A stretch of 64,000 nucleotides of DNA from Cherax quadricarinatus. Taxonomy: Eukaryota; Arthropoda; Malacostraca; Decapoda; Parastacidae. Location: assembly GCF_038502225.1 (NCBI RefSeq), contig NC_091303.1, forward strand, positions 31,515,914-31,579,913. The letters run 5' to 3'. Every line of letters starts with the position of its first letter. The first letter of the stretch is position 1. Positions 33,389 through 43,327 of the stretch are shown here, in pieces. Under the pieces are notes generated by a model. The model did not search any database and was not told where the DNA came from. It saw only the letters and a list, made by a program, of their open reading frames with translations. The position numbers and the translations under genes are program-made.

Positions 33389-33592
33389 CTGCTGCTTCCA
33401 TTTTCCTTCTATCCCCTCTACCTTTTACTCTCATTGTAGTTACAACTAAAAAGTGATCTGATATATCTGTGGACCCTCTATAAACATGTACATCTTGAAG
33501 TCTATCCAACAATCTTTTATCTGCCAATACGTAGTCCAGCAAACTACTGTCATTACGCCCTGCATCATATCTTGTGTACATTAGGGTCCCAC
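32500..33592 (-). mobile_element. RTE-like LINE, copy 2, middle part
   Basis: Continues copy 2; see the ORF2 entry. It ends where TTGTGTACATTAGGGTCCC departs from the LINE consensus. Confidence 0.8.
33337..33385 (-). repeat. (CT)n microsatellite inside LINE copy 2
   Basis: About 24 CT repeats. On the LINE strand they read as Arg-Glu repeats in the linker after the endonuclease domain; copy 1 has only GKREVK there. Confidence 0.9.
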
Positions 33593-33884
33593 TTATATGG
33601 CAGGTTAGGTTCCAGGCTACCACCAGAAAGCTGACATCACCGGAGAGCAGAACCCCTTTTTTTTTCACTTATAAATGCATATAGATGCCAGATAACAACT
33701 TTACACTAACACACATGTATATTAACTCAGCAATAGAACTTGGCATTAAAAAACAATAAAAAATAAAATGCACACACAGTACACTCATTATTTACCTCCA
33801 AACATTTGTAGTATTAATGTTGGGCAAAAGGTGAGTAGTATTTATTGTAAGAAGTCAAGTGTGGTAGGTATGGTATCTCTCCTG
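33593..33884. other. Unassigned inserted sequence
   Basis: Starts GGGTCCCACTTATATGGC, which looks like one end of a pogo-type element; no partner end is identified. No gene. Confidence 0.35.
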
Positions 33885-34230
33885 GCCACCCTACCCACGC
33901 AGAGTACTGGAGACCTGGAGTTTACCTGGAGAGAGTTCCGGGGTTCAACGCCCCCGTGGCCCGGTCTGTGACCAGGCCGCCTGGTGGATCAGAACCTGAT
34001 CAACCAGGCTGTTACTGCTGGCTGCACGCAAACCAACGTACGAGCCACAGCCCGCCTGGTCAGGAACCGACTTTAGGTGCTTGTCCATTGCCAGCTTGAA
34101 GAATGCCAGGGGTCTGTTGGTAATCCCCCTTATGTATGCTGGGAGGCAGTTGAACAGTCTCGAGCCCCTGAACAACAAACGGACAAACACGTCTGGTTTT
34201 GGTTCATACACGTTCATACAAACACCTTAC
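33885..34230 (-). mobile_element. CR1-like LINE 3' fragment
   Basis: The minus strand encodes RGSRLFNCLPAYIRG, SVPDQAGCGSYVGLRAASSN and WSQTGPRGR, the ORF2 C-terminus of the family at 45772-47190. It is followed by the tail CTCTCCAGGTAAACTCCAGG. It is a 5'-truncated copy. Confidence 0.8.
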
Positions 34231-34400
34231 ATTGTGTACAAGTTGTTTTCACAGTTTTACAGTAGAATAAATAAAGAGTAACACTTCCATTCTCATGTAA
34301 CATCATTTTTAGATGGAATTATGCTCTGACAAGTTAGTACAGAAGAGTAAATAAACAACACTCCCATTCTCATGCAATACACCATTTTTAGAGTGATTGA

Positions 34401-34465
<65 letters not shown>

Positions 34466-34733
34466 TGTATTTTAATAAAAAAGCACTAAATCCACAAGGG
34501 TTGTGAATAGCTATGGATAGAGTGAGAGCATATGAAAGGAATATTTTTTACAGTTATCCCCAAGTAACTGGTGTTTGACTAGAGAAAACTTAATTCTTTC
34601 AACATTCCTACAAACCACTTGGTAAACAAATCTCATATTTATGTCAATTTTTATCCTGTGGGTGAATGTGTCATATTTATAGGTTATGTAGCATGTTTAT
34701 TATATAATTTTTGAAAAAAATATCATAGATGGA
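34231..34733. other. Spacer with an (ATT)n microsatellite
   Basis: (ATT)n of about 23 units at 34394-34464. Two near-duplicate stretches (GAATAAATAAAGAGTAACACT and GAGTAAATAAACAACACT, each with TCTCATG) flank it. No gene. Confidence 0.7.
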
Positions 34734-34737
34734 TTAA

Positions 34738-35779
34738 CCCTTTCAGGGTTGAGAGGCCCTCTCCTTAACTCGTTCTCAGAGTTGAAAATTTTTTGGAAAA
34801 AAAATTTTTTTTTCCTTACGAAATGATAGAGAATCTTTTCCCGATCACAATGACACCAAAAGTATGAAATTTGATGGAAAACTTACGGAATTATGCTCTC
34901 ACGAAGTTAGCGGTCTCAATGATGTTTATGCATCAGCGATTTCGCCCACTTTGAGCCCTATTTTCGGCCAATTTCCGTGTACTAGTTGACAAAAATCATA
35001 TCTATTTTGCTAGAACTCCATTTTTTTCTATCGAATGAGTACAAGAAACCACCCATTTACCGATTTCAACTATCCAATAAAGTGGTCAGAAATTGGCAAT
35101 TTTGCCAATTTCACACAATTTTCAGAAGATGCCAATTTCCAAATAGGGTTCAGAATAAGCAAGACAGACATTCCTGGCACTAAAATAACATTTTCTCTGT
35201 TCATTAGTCATGTCCCCGGGCCCCTCTTACATCTCTTTTGCTTTTCCACTTTGAATTTTTATTCTCACAAAAAATAGAAGATTTACTGTTATGCAGGCTA
35301 CTGCATTAGTGTAGAAATGGCATAAATAATATCAGCGCACTTGTGAAAGAACATTAGATTCACCAGTTGACGTGTATTGGACGATTGGCATGATTTGTTT
35401 ACTTTTGAACTTTGGTAAAAATCAAACGTTTCTGCCACTTTGAGCTCAATTTCAAGGTACTTTTCATTACAAAACCAATCAAAATCATCTCAATTTCTGT
35501 AATATGTCTTCCATTCTATAAAATGAGATCAGGAAAACTAGCATACAACCATAAATACCCTATGAGAATGCACTGCAAATTCTCTGTTTTAAATGAAAAA
35601 CACGGTCGGAGTTTTTTTTTTTCTCATACTGTGCACACTGACCACATAGACCCATTATTTCATATGTAGGCCTACCAGATTTCTCTCACTAGATTTGAAG
35701 GCGCTAGAATTTAGGTGTTCTAGTACATCAATAACCTTGGTGCGTAAGCCATACTAGTATGTCGGAAACCCTGAAATGG
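34738..35779 (-). mobile_element. piggyBac-type non-autonomous element, copy C
   Basis: TTAA at 34734-34737 and 35780-35783; the ends are CCCTTTCAGGGTTG and ACCCTGAAATGG. The body is shared with copies A and F in reverse orientation (e.g. CACCAGTTGACGTGTATTGGA). Confidence 0.85.
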
Positions 35780-35962
35780 TTAATCAAAATTTCTATATTA
35801 ACGTAATGTACGATATTTAATGCGCCCAAGAGATTACATGTATTATTTTTAATATGGCATCAAGAGTAGAGAGACTCTAAGTGAATTTAATGTATACCTG
35901 CACACCAGCACAGTATGCAAGTATATTTAGGTATGGGTACACATAAGTATAATTTCAGAGTA

Positions 35963-36289
35963 CACCTACCATCCGACTTACGACCTGCTCAACTTACGAC
36001 CACTCGACTTACGACCACTCGACTTACGACCGTGTTTTTTATGCCAAATTTCTGGGAAATAAGCAACCATTTGTGTTGTACACAGTGTTTATCCTAAACC
36101 TTACAGTATAAAATACAGTACTAACAACATAAAAAGTAAAGTAAAACATGAAAAACCAAAATAAAACAATAAAATAAAGTCATTACAAAAATGTTTTGTT
36201 GATATTCAGTAGTAAAGTTCGACTTACGACCATTTCGATTACGACCTGTTTCTCGGAACCGAACTCGGTCGTAAGTCGGATGGTAGGTG
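35963..36289. mobile_element. MITE with CACCTACCATCC ends
   Basis: The ends CACCTACCATCCGACTTACG and CGTAAGTCGGATGGTAGGTG are near-perfect inverted repeats flanked by TA. The ends contain tandem CGACTTACGACCACT units. A Tc1/mariner-pogo type non-autonomous element. Confidence 0.85.
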
Positions 36290-36357
36290 TACATATAAAA
36301 AATGCAGTAACTTGAAAACACTTGAAATTTTGGAAAGTCTTCAGACATAATAGATGT

Positions 36358-36470
36358 GCTCACGGAGAATGTAAACAAACTGGGTGGGGCACACCGTATT
36401 AGAAAGACGGGTAACCATATAGCAGGTTTTGGTCGTAATTTGAAATCGCTGTATTAGAGGAATGCTAATA
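36358..36470 (-). mobile_element. Fragment of the element seen at 9292-9480
   Basis: CGGAGAATGTAAACAAACTGG and GTATTAGAAAGACGGG are the reverse complement of the 9330-9450 region. Confidence 0.5.
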
Positions 36471-36477
36471 GGTTCCC

Positions 36478-36905
36478 TACCACAATTACTCTTTCACTTG
36501 GTTCAAAAGTTTCTACACACTCGCTTAACATCTCCTAAAATCTCATTCTCTCCTCTGCATTCCTCTCTGCTCGTGGTGCATACACACTTATTATGACCCA
36601 CTTTTTGCATTGAACCCTTATTTTAATCCACATAATCCTTGAATTTATACATTTATATTCCCTCTTCTCCTTCCATAACTGATCCTTCAACATTATTGCT
36701 ACCCCTTCCTTACCTCTAACTCTCTCAGATACTCCTGACTTAATCATATTTATTTCTCCCCACTGAAACTTACCCCCTTCAGCTTTGTTTTGCTTAGAGC
36801 TAGGACATCCAACTTCTTTTCACCCATAACACTAGCAATTATTTATTTCTTATCTGCACTACAATCTCGCACATTCAAGCATCCCAGTTTTATAAAAAAA
36901 ATTCT
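36478..36905 (-). mobile_element. RTE-like LINE, copy 2, 5' coding part
   Basis: Holds the endonuclease start on the minus strand and continues into 5' UTR sequence at 36905. It is separated from the rest by the 33593-36477 block. Confidence 0.8.
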
Positions 36906-37455
36906 TCGCTCTTTTTGGTATTTTCTGCAGGAGAAGGGGCTACTAGCCCATTGCTCCTGGCATTTTAGTCACCTCATACGACACGCATGGCTTATGGAGG
37001 AAAGATGCTTTTCCACTTCCCCATGGAGAATAGAGAAAATAAAGAACAAGAACTATTAAGACATAAGAAAAACCTAGATGTGTGTATGTATATACAGTGG
37101 ACCCCCGGTTTACGATATTATTTCATTCCAGAAGTATGTTCAGGTGCCAGTACTGACCGAATTTGTTCCCATAAGGAATATTGTGAATTAGATTAGTCCA
37201 TTTCAGACCCCCAAACATACACATACAAATGCGCTTACATAAATACACTTACATAATTGGTCGCATTGGGAACTGATCGTAAACCGGGGGTCCACTGTAT
37301 ATCCATGTACTACATGCCTGTGTAGTGTGACCTAAGTGTAAGTAGAAGCAGCTATATTTACCTGTTATCCAGCATGTTTGAGACAGAAAAAAGAAACCAG
37401 CAATCCTACCATCATGTAAAACAGTTACAGGTTTCTGTTTCACACTCACTTGGCA
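36906..37455 (-). mobile_element. RTE-like LINE 5' UTR, split by a MITE
   Basis: Matches 31620-31960 (GAGAAGGGGCTACTAGCCC, CACTTCCCCATGGAG, GTTTGAGACAGAAAAAAG, CACTCACTTGGCAG). It is cut at 37095-37297. Confidence 0.75.
37095..37297. mobile_element. 203-bp Tigger-type MITE, copy 1
   Basis: CAGTGGACCCCCGGTTTACG and CGTAAACCGGGGGTCCACTG form the inverted ends, flanked by TA. The second copy (40566-40768) has exactly the same length in the opposite orientation. Confidence 0.88.
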
Positions 37456-37489
37456 GTGTATTAATGTTGGTAAAATTACTGACGGTATG

Positions 37490-37605
37490 TTAGGTAAAAG
37501 GACACAAGTGCAACTAATGTGACATTTTAGTGTGGCAATCTTTTGTTTTTCAGGAGTTTTATCAAGCCATTACAAACAATGTGTAGACCCAAATGTTAAA
37601 CCGAC
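37490..37605 (-). repeat. Decayed Penelope-type/hammerhead-associated end
   Basis: The minus strand reads TTTGTAATGGCTTGATAAAA, CTCCTG, then AAAATGTCACATTAGTTGCA and CTTGTGTCCTTTTACC. It is homologous to 50170-50272, but the GAAACGTT core is mutated. Confidence 0.65.
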
Positions 37606-37607
37606 AG

Positions 37608-37749
37608 GTTGTTAGGTAAGACACATATGCAACAGTTAGGTATCTTTATTTCGAAACGTTTCGCCTGCACAGTGAAGAAGCCTACTGTGTAGGCGAAACG
37701 TTTCGAAATAAAGATACCTAACTGTTGCATATGTGTCTTACCTAACAAC
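37608..37749. repeat. Near-perfect 66-bp-arm hairpin with hammerhead-like core
   Basis: The arms 37608-37673 and 37684-37749 pair almost perfectly around the loop GAAGAAGCCT. The right half contains GTGAAGA, stem GCCTAC/GTAGGC, then GAAACGTTTCG and AATAAAG. The outer sequence GTTGCATATGTGTCTTACCT parallels the end at 50240-50272. Confidence 0.85.
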
Positions 37750-38545
37750 ATTACTGCTACTACCACTAGTATTACTACTACTACTACCACCACTAGTATT
37801 ACTACTACTTCTACCACTAGTATTACTACTAATACCACTAGTATTACTACTACCACTAGTATTACTACTACTACCACTAGTACTACTACTACTACCACCA
37901 TTAGTATTACTACTACTACTACCACCACTAGTATTACTACTACTACCACCACTAGTATTTCTACTACCACAAGTATTACTACTACTACCACTAGTGCTAC
38001 TACTACTATACTACTACCACCTCTAGTATTACTACTACTACCACCACTAGTATTTCTACTACTGCTACTACTACTACTACCACTAGTATTTCTACTACTA
38101 CCACTAGTATTACTACTACTACTACCACTAGTATTACTACTACTACCACTAGTATTACTACTACTACTACCACTAGTATTACTACTACTACTACCACTAG
38201 TATTACTACTACTACCACTAGTATTACTGCTACTACTACCACTAGTATTGCTGCTACTACTACCACTAGTATTACTACTACTACTACCACTAGTATTACT
38301 ACTACTACCACTAGTATTACTACTACTACTACCACTAGTATTACTACTACTATTACCACTAGTATTACTACTACTACCATTAGTATTACTACTACTACTA
38401 CCATTAGTATTACTACTACTACTACTACCATTAGTATTACTACTACTACTACTACCATTAGTATTACTACTACTACTACTACCATTAGTATTACTACTAC
38501 TACTACTACCATTAGTATTACTACTACTACCACTAGTATTACTAC
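37750..38545 (+). repeat. ACT-rich minisatellite, block 1
   Basis: Units of 15-24 bp built on ACTACTACTACCACTAGTATT. Poly-hydrophobic (Leu/Val/Ile) or Ser/Thr/Asn frames on both strands are repeat artefacts. Confidence 0.92.
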
Positions 38546-39308
38546 TGTTGCAATATGGAGTGTATAACATTGGGTTACTGATCCTTGATGGGGTATCAGT
38601 TACTAGGTTGGCTATTGTCTAGGGGGAACTCCATAGCAACAAGGTTTTAGTGCAGCCAATATAGCCTTTTAAAAAGGACTTTCTTTGTTAACCTTCTTTC
38701 TGTAGGATGGCCAAAACTCGTATAAAATCTGTGTCTTTAATAACAATAAAACTTACATAGTATCTTCATATATTTATGAACTATATATTAATTAAAATAG
38801 AGCAATAAAATTGTTTTTTTCCTTTACACATTAAGGATACTATTATATATATACACAACTATTGTTACGACACAAGAGTCTACTAGGAAACAATTCCCAG
38901 TAGTAGAGTCAAGCAATCAATCTGTTGCTAAAATACGATTTCAGGTAATATGATCAGTGAACTCTTAGAAATCAGACTAGAAGTGGGAGTGCTAGTCAGA
39001 GTGAATGTGGGAACCTACTCAGAGCAAGGATGGTGTACCTTCTCTGAGCAGGTGCTGTGAACCTACTGACGGTACCACTGAGTGGTAAGCCGACATCAGG
39101 TTGGTCACGTGACTGAGGGAGACCTCAGTACCTGAACTGCTAACCGGCACTTAAACCTAGTAGTTTCCCACTACATGGAAATAAGAATATTAAAGCCTAA
39201 AAAAACATAATATAATACAATATTAGCATTAATATTAGCCTTAACATGTATATTATAAAATAAAGGGACTTATCCTATTATAAAATGGGTATGGCCATAC
39301 TCGTAACA
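38546..39308 (-). mobile_element. LTR insertion (solo LTR or partial element) in the ACT array
   Basis: TGTTGCAATATGG at the left and ATACTCGTAACA at the right are inverted ends, with CTAC on both outer sides. The left 328 bp matches 15863-16188. Either the whole 763 bp is a solo LTR or the right 435 bp is internal sequence. No primer-binding site follows on the minus-strand downstream side. Confidence 0.65.
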
Positions 39309-39511
39309 CTACTACTACCACTAGTATTACTACTACCACCACTAGTATTACTACTACCACAAGTATTATTGCTACTATCACTAGTGCTACTACCACTAAT
39401 ATTACTAATACTACCACCACTAGTACATACTACTACTACCACTAGTACTACTACTATACTACTACTACCACTAGTACTACTACTATACTACTACCACCAC
39501 TAATGTTACTA
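39309..39511 (+). repeat. ACT-rich minisatellite, block 2
   Basis: Continuation of block 1 after the LTR insertion. Confidence 0.9.
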
Positions 39512-39979
39512 CAGGTGGGCCATCACTAATCCAGCATCATTAGAACCTGTAGTGTGCCGGATTAGTGAATTTGCCGGATTAGAGAGTGGTTAGGTTAGAA
39601 TACACTTACATTTTGGCCCTTCTTTGATTAGTTTATCCTGCAGCATGTAAACATTCATTATTTCTTGTTCACTTATAAAACCTTTTAGCAGTTCACCTGT
39701 CAACTGAATTAACCTATCAAAATACTCTTTTTGCTATATCTTCCTCATTTTCACCACTGCTTTCTCCTCCACTGGCTTGGTGCTGTGGATTTACAACCAT
39801 ATGCACAATTTCTGAGTCAGTATAATGATGAAATTTGAGTCAGTATAATGATGAAATTTGAGTCAGTATAATGATGAAATTTGAGTCAGTATAATGATGA
39901 AATTTAAAATTATGCTAGCTGAAATTAGTGCTAGATTACTGATGGAACCAGATAACTGATTGCCATGATCGCCGACCTG
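39512..39979. mobile_element. Tigger-type MITE with CAGGTGGGCCATCAC end, copy j1
   Basis: Starts CAGGTGGGCCATCACTAATC, ends ATCGCCGACCTG; TA flanks. It contains a 22-bp tandem repeat (TTTGAGTCAGTATAATGATG AA) in four copies at 39811-39902, against about one and a half copies in j2. Confidence 0.8.
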
Positions 39980-40371
39980 TACTACTACCACCACTACCAC
40001 TAGTATTACTACTACCACTAGTACTACTACTACCACTAGTACTACTACCACTAGTATTACTACTACTACTACCACCACTAGTACTACTACCACTAGTATT
40101 ACTGCTACTACTACTACTACCACTAGTATTACTACTACTACTACCACTAGTATTACTACTTCCACTAGTATTACTACTACTACCACTAGTATTACTACTA
40201 CTACCACTAGTATTGCTATTTCTTCTACTACCACTAGTATTACTATTTCTACTACCACTAGTATTACTGCTATTAATACCACTAGTATTACTACTACTAC
40301 TATTACTACTACCACTAGTTTTGCTGCTACCACTAGTATTACTACTAGTAGCACTAGTATTATTGTGACTA
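39980..40371 (+). repeat. ACT-rich minisatellite, block 3
   Basis: Same repeat; ends where LINE coding sequence begins. Confidence 0.9.
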
Positions 40372-40384
40372 CTACCTAAAAGAA

Positions 40385-42302
40385 CAGTACGAGTCAGTGT
40401 TCAGCAACCCACTAAATGACAGCAAGGTAGAAAATGCTGAAATATTTTTCACTCCAGAAGAAGGCCATGCAGACCAACTAACTGTCCCATAGATTTCAAA
40501 AAAGAAATGGAAAACATGCCCACTCAGATTCATGGAATGCTCTATTTATAAAGAAATGCAAAGTACAGTGGACCCCCGCTTAACGATCACCTCCCAATGC
40601 GACCAATTATGTAAGTGTATTTATGTAAGTGCGTTTGTACGTGTATGTTTGGGGGTCCGAAATGGACTAATCTACTTCACAATATTCCTTATGGGAACAA
40701 ATTCGGTCAGTACTGGCACCTGAACATACTTCTGGAATGAAAAAATATCGTTAACCGGGGGTCCACTGTACCACTAGCACGAGCCCTCAGTATTCTTTGG
40801 AGAAAGAGCTTAGATGTAGGTGAAATACTGGAGGCCTTAAAGAGTGCAGACATAGCTCCTTTGCATAAGGGAGGTAGTAGAGCACTAGCTAAAAATTACA
40901 GACCAGTAGCCCTAACCTCTCACATCATAAAAATCTTTGAAAGAGTGATGAGACGGCAGGTTACAAATTTCATGGAGCAGCACAACCAACATAACCCGAA
41001 TCAGCATGGTTTTAGAGCAGGACGATCATGCCTGTCACAGCTGCTGAACCATTATGACAGAATTACGGAGGCACTGGAAGATGACCAGAATGCAGATGTG
41101 ATTTACACAGATTTTGCAAAGGCGTTTGACAAATGCGATCATGGAGTGATAGTGCACAAAATGGAGGCCATGGACATTGCCAGGAAGGTAGGCAGGTGGA
41201 TTTTCGGTTTCCTAACACACAGAACACAAAAAGTAGTAGTGAACAGGGCAAGATCCAGCATCAGTGAGGTCAAAAGCTCAGTGCCCCAAGGCACTGTCCT
41301 GGCACCTCTGCTGTTCCTCATCCTCATAGCAGACATAGACAAAAACACCCCGCACACTTTTGTATCGTCATTTGCAGATGACACTAAAATAAGCATGAAA
41401 GTCAGTACAGTAGAGGACACTGAAAAAGTACAGGAAGACATGAACAGGGTTTTCCAGTGGGCAGTGGAAAACAACATGACATTCAGTGGTGATAAGTTCC
41501 AGCTGCTTAGGTATGGAAAGAATAAAGAACTCAAAAGGAGCACTATATACAAAACTCAAGAGGGTCACCAAATAGAACGTAAGGAACACGTAAAAGACCT
41601 AGGAATAATTATGTCAGCCGACCTTTCTTTTAAAGACCATAACAAGACAAAGATCATGACAGCCAGGAAAATGACTGGGTGGGTATTGAGAACTTTCAAA
41701 AAAGGGAAATAATGCCGATGGTGACACTCTTCAAATCGCTAGTGCTCCCTCACTTAGAATATTGCTTAGTGCTGATGGCCCCATTCAGGGCAGGAGAAAT
41801 ATTGGAGCTGGAACAAATACAGAGATCGTTCACGGCTCACATTGAGCCAGTAAAGCACCTAAACTACTGGGAACGCCTGCAAGTCTTGAACATGTACTCA
41901 TTGGAGCAGAGGAGAGAGAGGTACATGATAATACATACCTGGAAGGTACTCGAGGGCTTGGTCCCAAATCTGCACGCTGTCATAACAACATACTGGAGTG
42001 AGTGATATGGGAGGAAGTGTAAAATAAACCCAGTGAGGAGCAGGGGTGTGGTGGGGACAATAAGGGAACACTTTATCAACATCCAGGGTCCCAGACTTTT
42101 CAACATCTTACCAGAAGATATCAGAAACACTGCTGGAACAAGTGTTGAAGCCTTCAAGAGGAAACTAGACAAGTATTTTCACCAGGTGCCAGATCAACTA
42201 GGCTGTGATAGATATGTGGGGCAGCGGACCTCCAGCAGCAACAACCTGGCTGACCAGACAAGCACTAGACGAGCCTGGCCCATGGCCGGGCTCAGAGAGT
42301 AG
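40385..42302 (+). pseudogene. CR1-like reverse transcriptase, nearly continuous
   Basis: RT motifs: LHKGGSRALAKNYRPVALTS, HGFRAGRSCLSQLL, DVIYTDFAKAFDKCDHG, SSVPQGTVLAPLLF and catalytic SFADDTKISM. The thumb and C-terminal part has VKHLNYWERLQVLNMYSLE and QGPRLFNILPEDIRN. One frame is open from 40861 to 41712. A small indel near 41700 shifts frame, a TGA lies at 42003, and the frame is restored by 42033. The endonuclease is missing through 5' truncation. The clade (CR1/L2/Rex1 group) is inferred from the C-terminal pattern. Confidence 0.85.
40566..40768. mobile_element. 203-bp Tigger-type MITE, copy 2
   Basis: CAGTGGACCCCCGCTTAACG and GTTAACCGGGGGTCCACTG, TA-flanked, in opposite orientation to 37095-37297. 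Inserted into the RT gene. Confidence 0.88.
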
Positions 42303-42339
42303 ATATACTCTCGAAATTCTTCAACGGTATATCAAAGTT

Positions 42340-42388
42340 AAAGGTACCATTAGTATTACTACTACTACCATTAGTATTACTGCTACTA
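42340..42388 (+). repeat. ACT-rich minisatellite, block 4
   Basis: Short stretch CATTAGTATTACTACTACTA between the LINE and the Tigger derivative. Confidence 0.8.
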
Positions 42389-42663
42389 CAGTGGAACCTC
42401 GGTTTCGTCATTAATTTGTTTTAGAAAGTCTGACGAAAACTGAATTCGATGTAAATCCAGTTAATCCAATCCAGACACCCAAAAGTATTAACAAAAAAAT
42501 ACATTTTTGTAGAGAATAACTATAGTTTTACATACAGAAAACAATGAGAAATAAATATAAAGGACTAATGAAATGGATAAATGAACATTTAACATCATTT
42601 TTACCTTTATTTAAGACTCTTGTTGGCGTATAGAAGACGGCAAGGAGGAGAGAGGGAGGGGAG

Positions 42664-42716
42664 GCTATCTCTACCACCATCACTACCACCCTACCACAAC
42701 CACCACTAAAACCGTA
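42664..42716 (+). repeat. CCACTA/CCATCA simple repeat, left part
   Basis: ACCACCATCACTACCACCCT-type repeat interrupted by the LINE; continues at 47208. Confidence 0.75.
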
Positions 42717-42731
42717 AATATACAACCATCA

Positions 42732-43327
42732 TTGCACAAGACCGTGGCCCACAGTACAGATGTTGGAGAGGAGTCTCCTCCTTCTTCCTCTACTGGGGAA
42801 AGTAGATGGAATCCAGGATGGGGTGGCCCTGGCTTGGATACTGAGGATTATAGTGCAGTCCCAGAACCTGCAGAAATTGATAACACACCTCCCAATAATT
42901 CTCAACCAAAGGTGAATTTGTGCAAATATTATGCTTGGGGCATCTGTAAGCATGGAATATCAGGAAAAAAAATGGGACATGCAACTTTGAGCATCCCAAA
43001 AAATGTAGCGACCTCCTGTCTAAAGAAGTGTGTCGTTCTTCTTCCTGTACTTTCTTTCACCCAAAAATGTGTCACTCCTCGGTCCTCCAGAAGCAGTGTT
43101 ACAACATCGACTGCCCTGCATACCATCTAAAAGGGACCAGGAGGCACAGACCCCACAAGACAAACAGTAGTAGCTACGACAACCCAACTCCAGGTGATTT
43201 TTTAGTGGCAGGAAACAGAAAAAGAAAATGGAAGGAAATAACAAAAATAGTCCACCACCTTGGAGCCTTGTTGGACTGGAGGTGCAGCCAGTGGCCACCC
43301 ATGGCCCTCCAGAATTACAACTACTGA
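42732..43327 (+). pseudogene. CR1-like ORF1 with three CCCH zinc fingers, one frameshift
   Basis: The N-terminal ~60 residues are acidic and Pro/Ser-rich (EESPPSSSTGESRWNPGWGG). Three CCCH motifs follow: C-x7-C-x11-C-x3-H (42921 to about 42994), C-x8-C-x4-C-x3-H (43004-43060) and C-x8-C-x4-C-x3-H (43070-43126). A basic tail (NRKRKWKEITK) ends at 43327. The first half is in one frame and the second is reached by a -1 shift at the A8 run 42965-42972. This could be an indel or a slippery site. Fingers 2 and 3 fit CCCH nucleic-acid-binding fingers; binding of the element's own RNA is inference. ORF2 begins about 100 bp before its end. Confidence 0.7.

Larger units (their letters stand above)
30350..36750 (-). 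pseudogene. RTE-like ORF2, minus strand, in three separated pieces
   Basis: N-terminal endonuclease part at 36478-36747 (VSERVRGKEGVAIMLKDQLW, FEPSERVIVVG); middle part at 32500-33592 (TRYDAGRNDSSLLDYVLADK, DISDHFLVV, GIDGIKIVMLKAG, PRDWQRACIVPLYKGKGD). RT C-half at 30432-31533 (EKVNDRVDKGEMWQML, LRQGCLMSLWLFN, MEMSCLRAMCGV-like). It retains the linker and early RT motifs that copy 1 lost. It is broken by the 481-bp tandem pair, by the 33593-36477 block (with loss of ~50 codons including GDLNAKVG), by a (CT)n expansion in the linker, and by many stops and frameshifts. Confidence 0.8.
40372..42339 (+). mobile_element. CR1-like LINE, 5'-truncated, in the ACT array
   Basis: The 5' side begins in ORF2 (KEQYESVFSNPL-like); the 3' side ends about 35 bp past the stop. 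ACT repeats lie on both sides. A 203-bp MITE splits it at 40566-40768. Confidence 0.85.
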
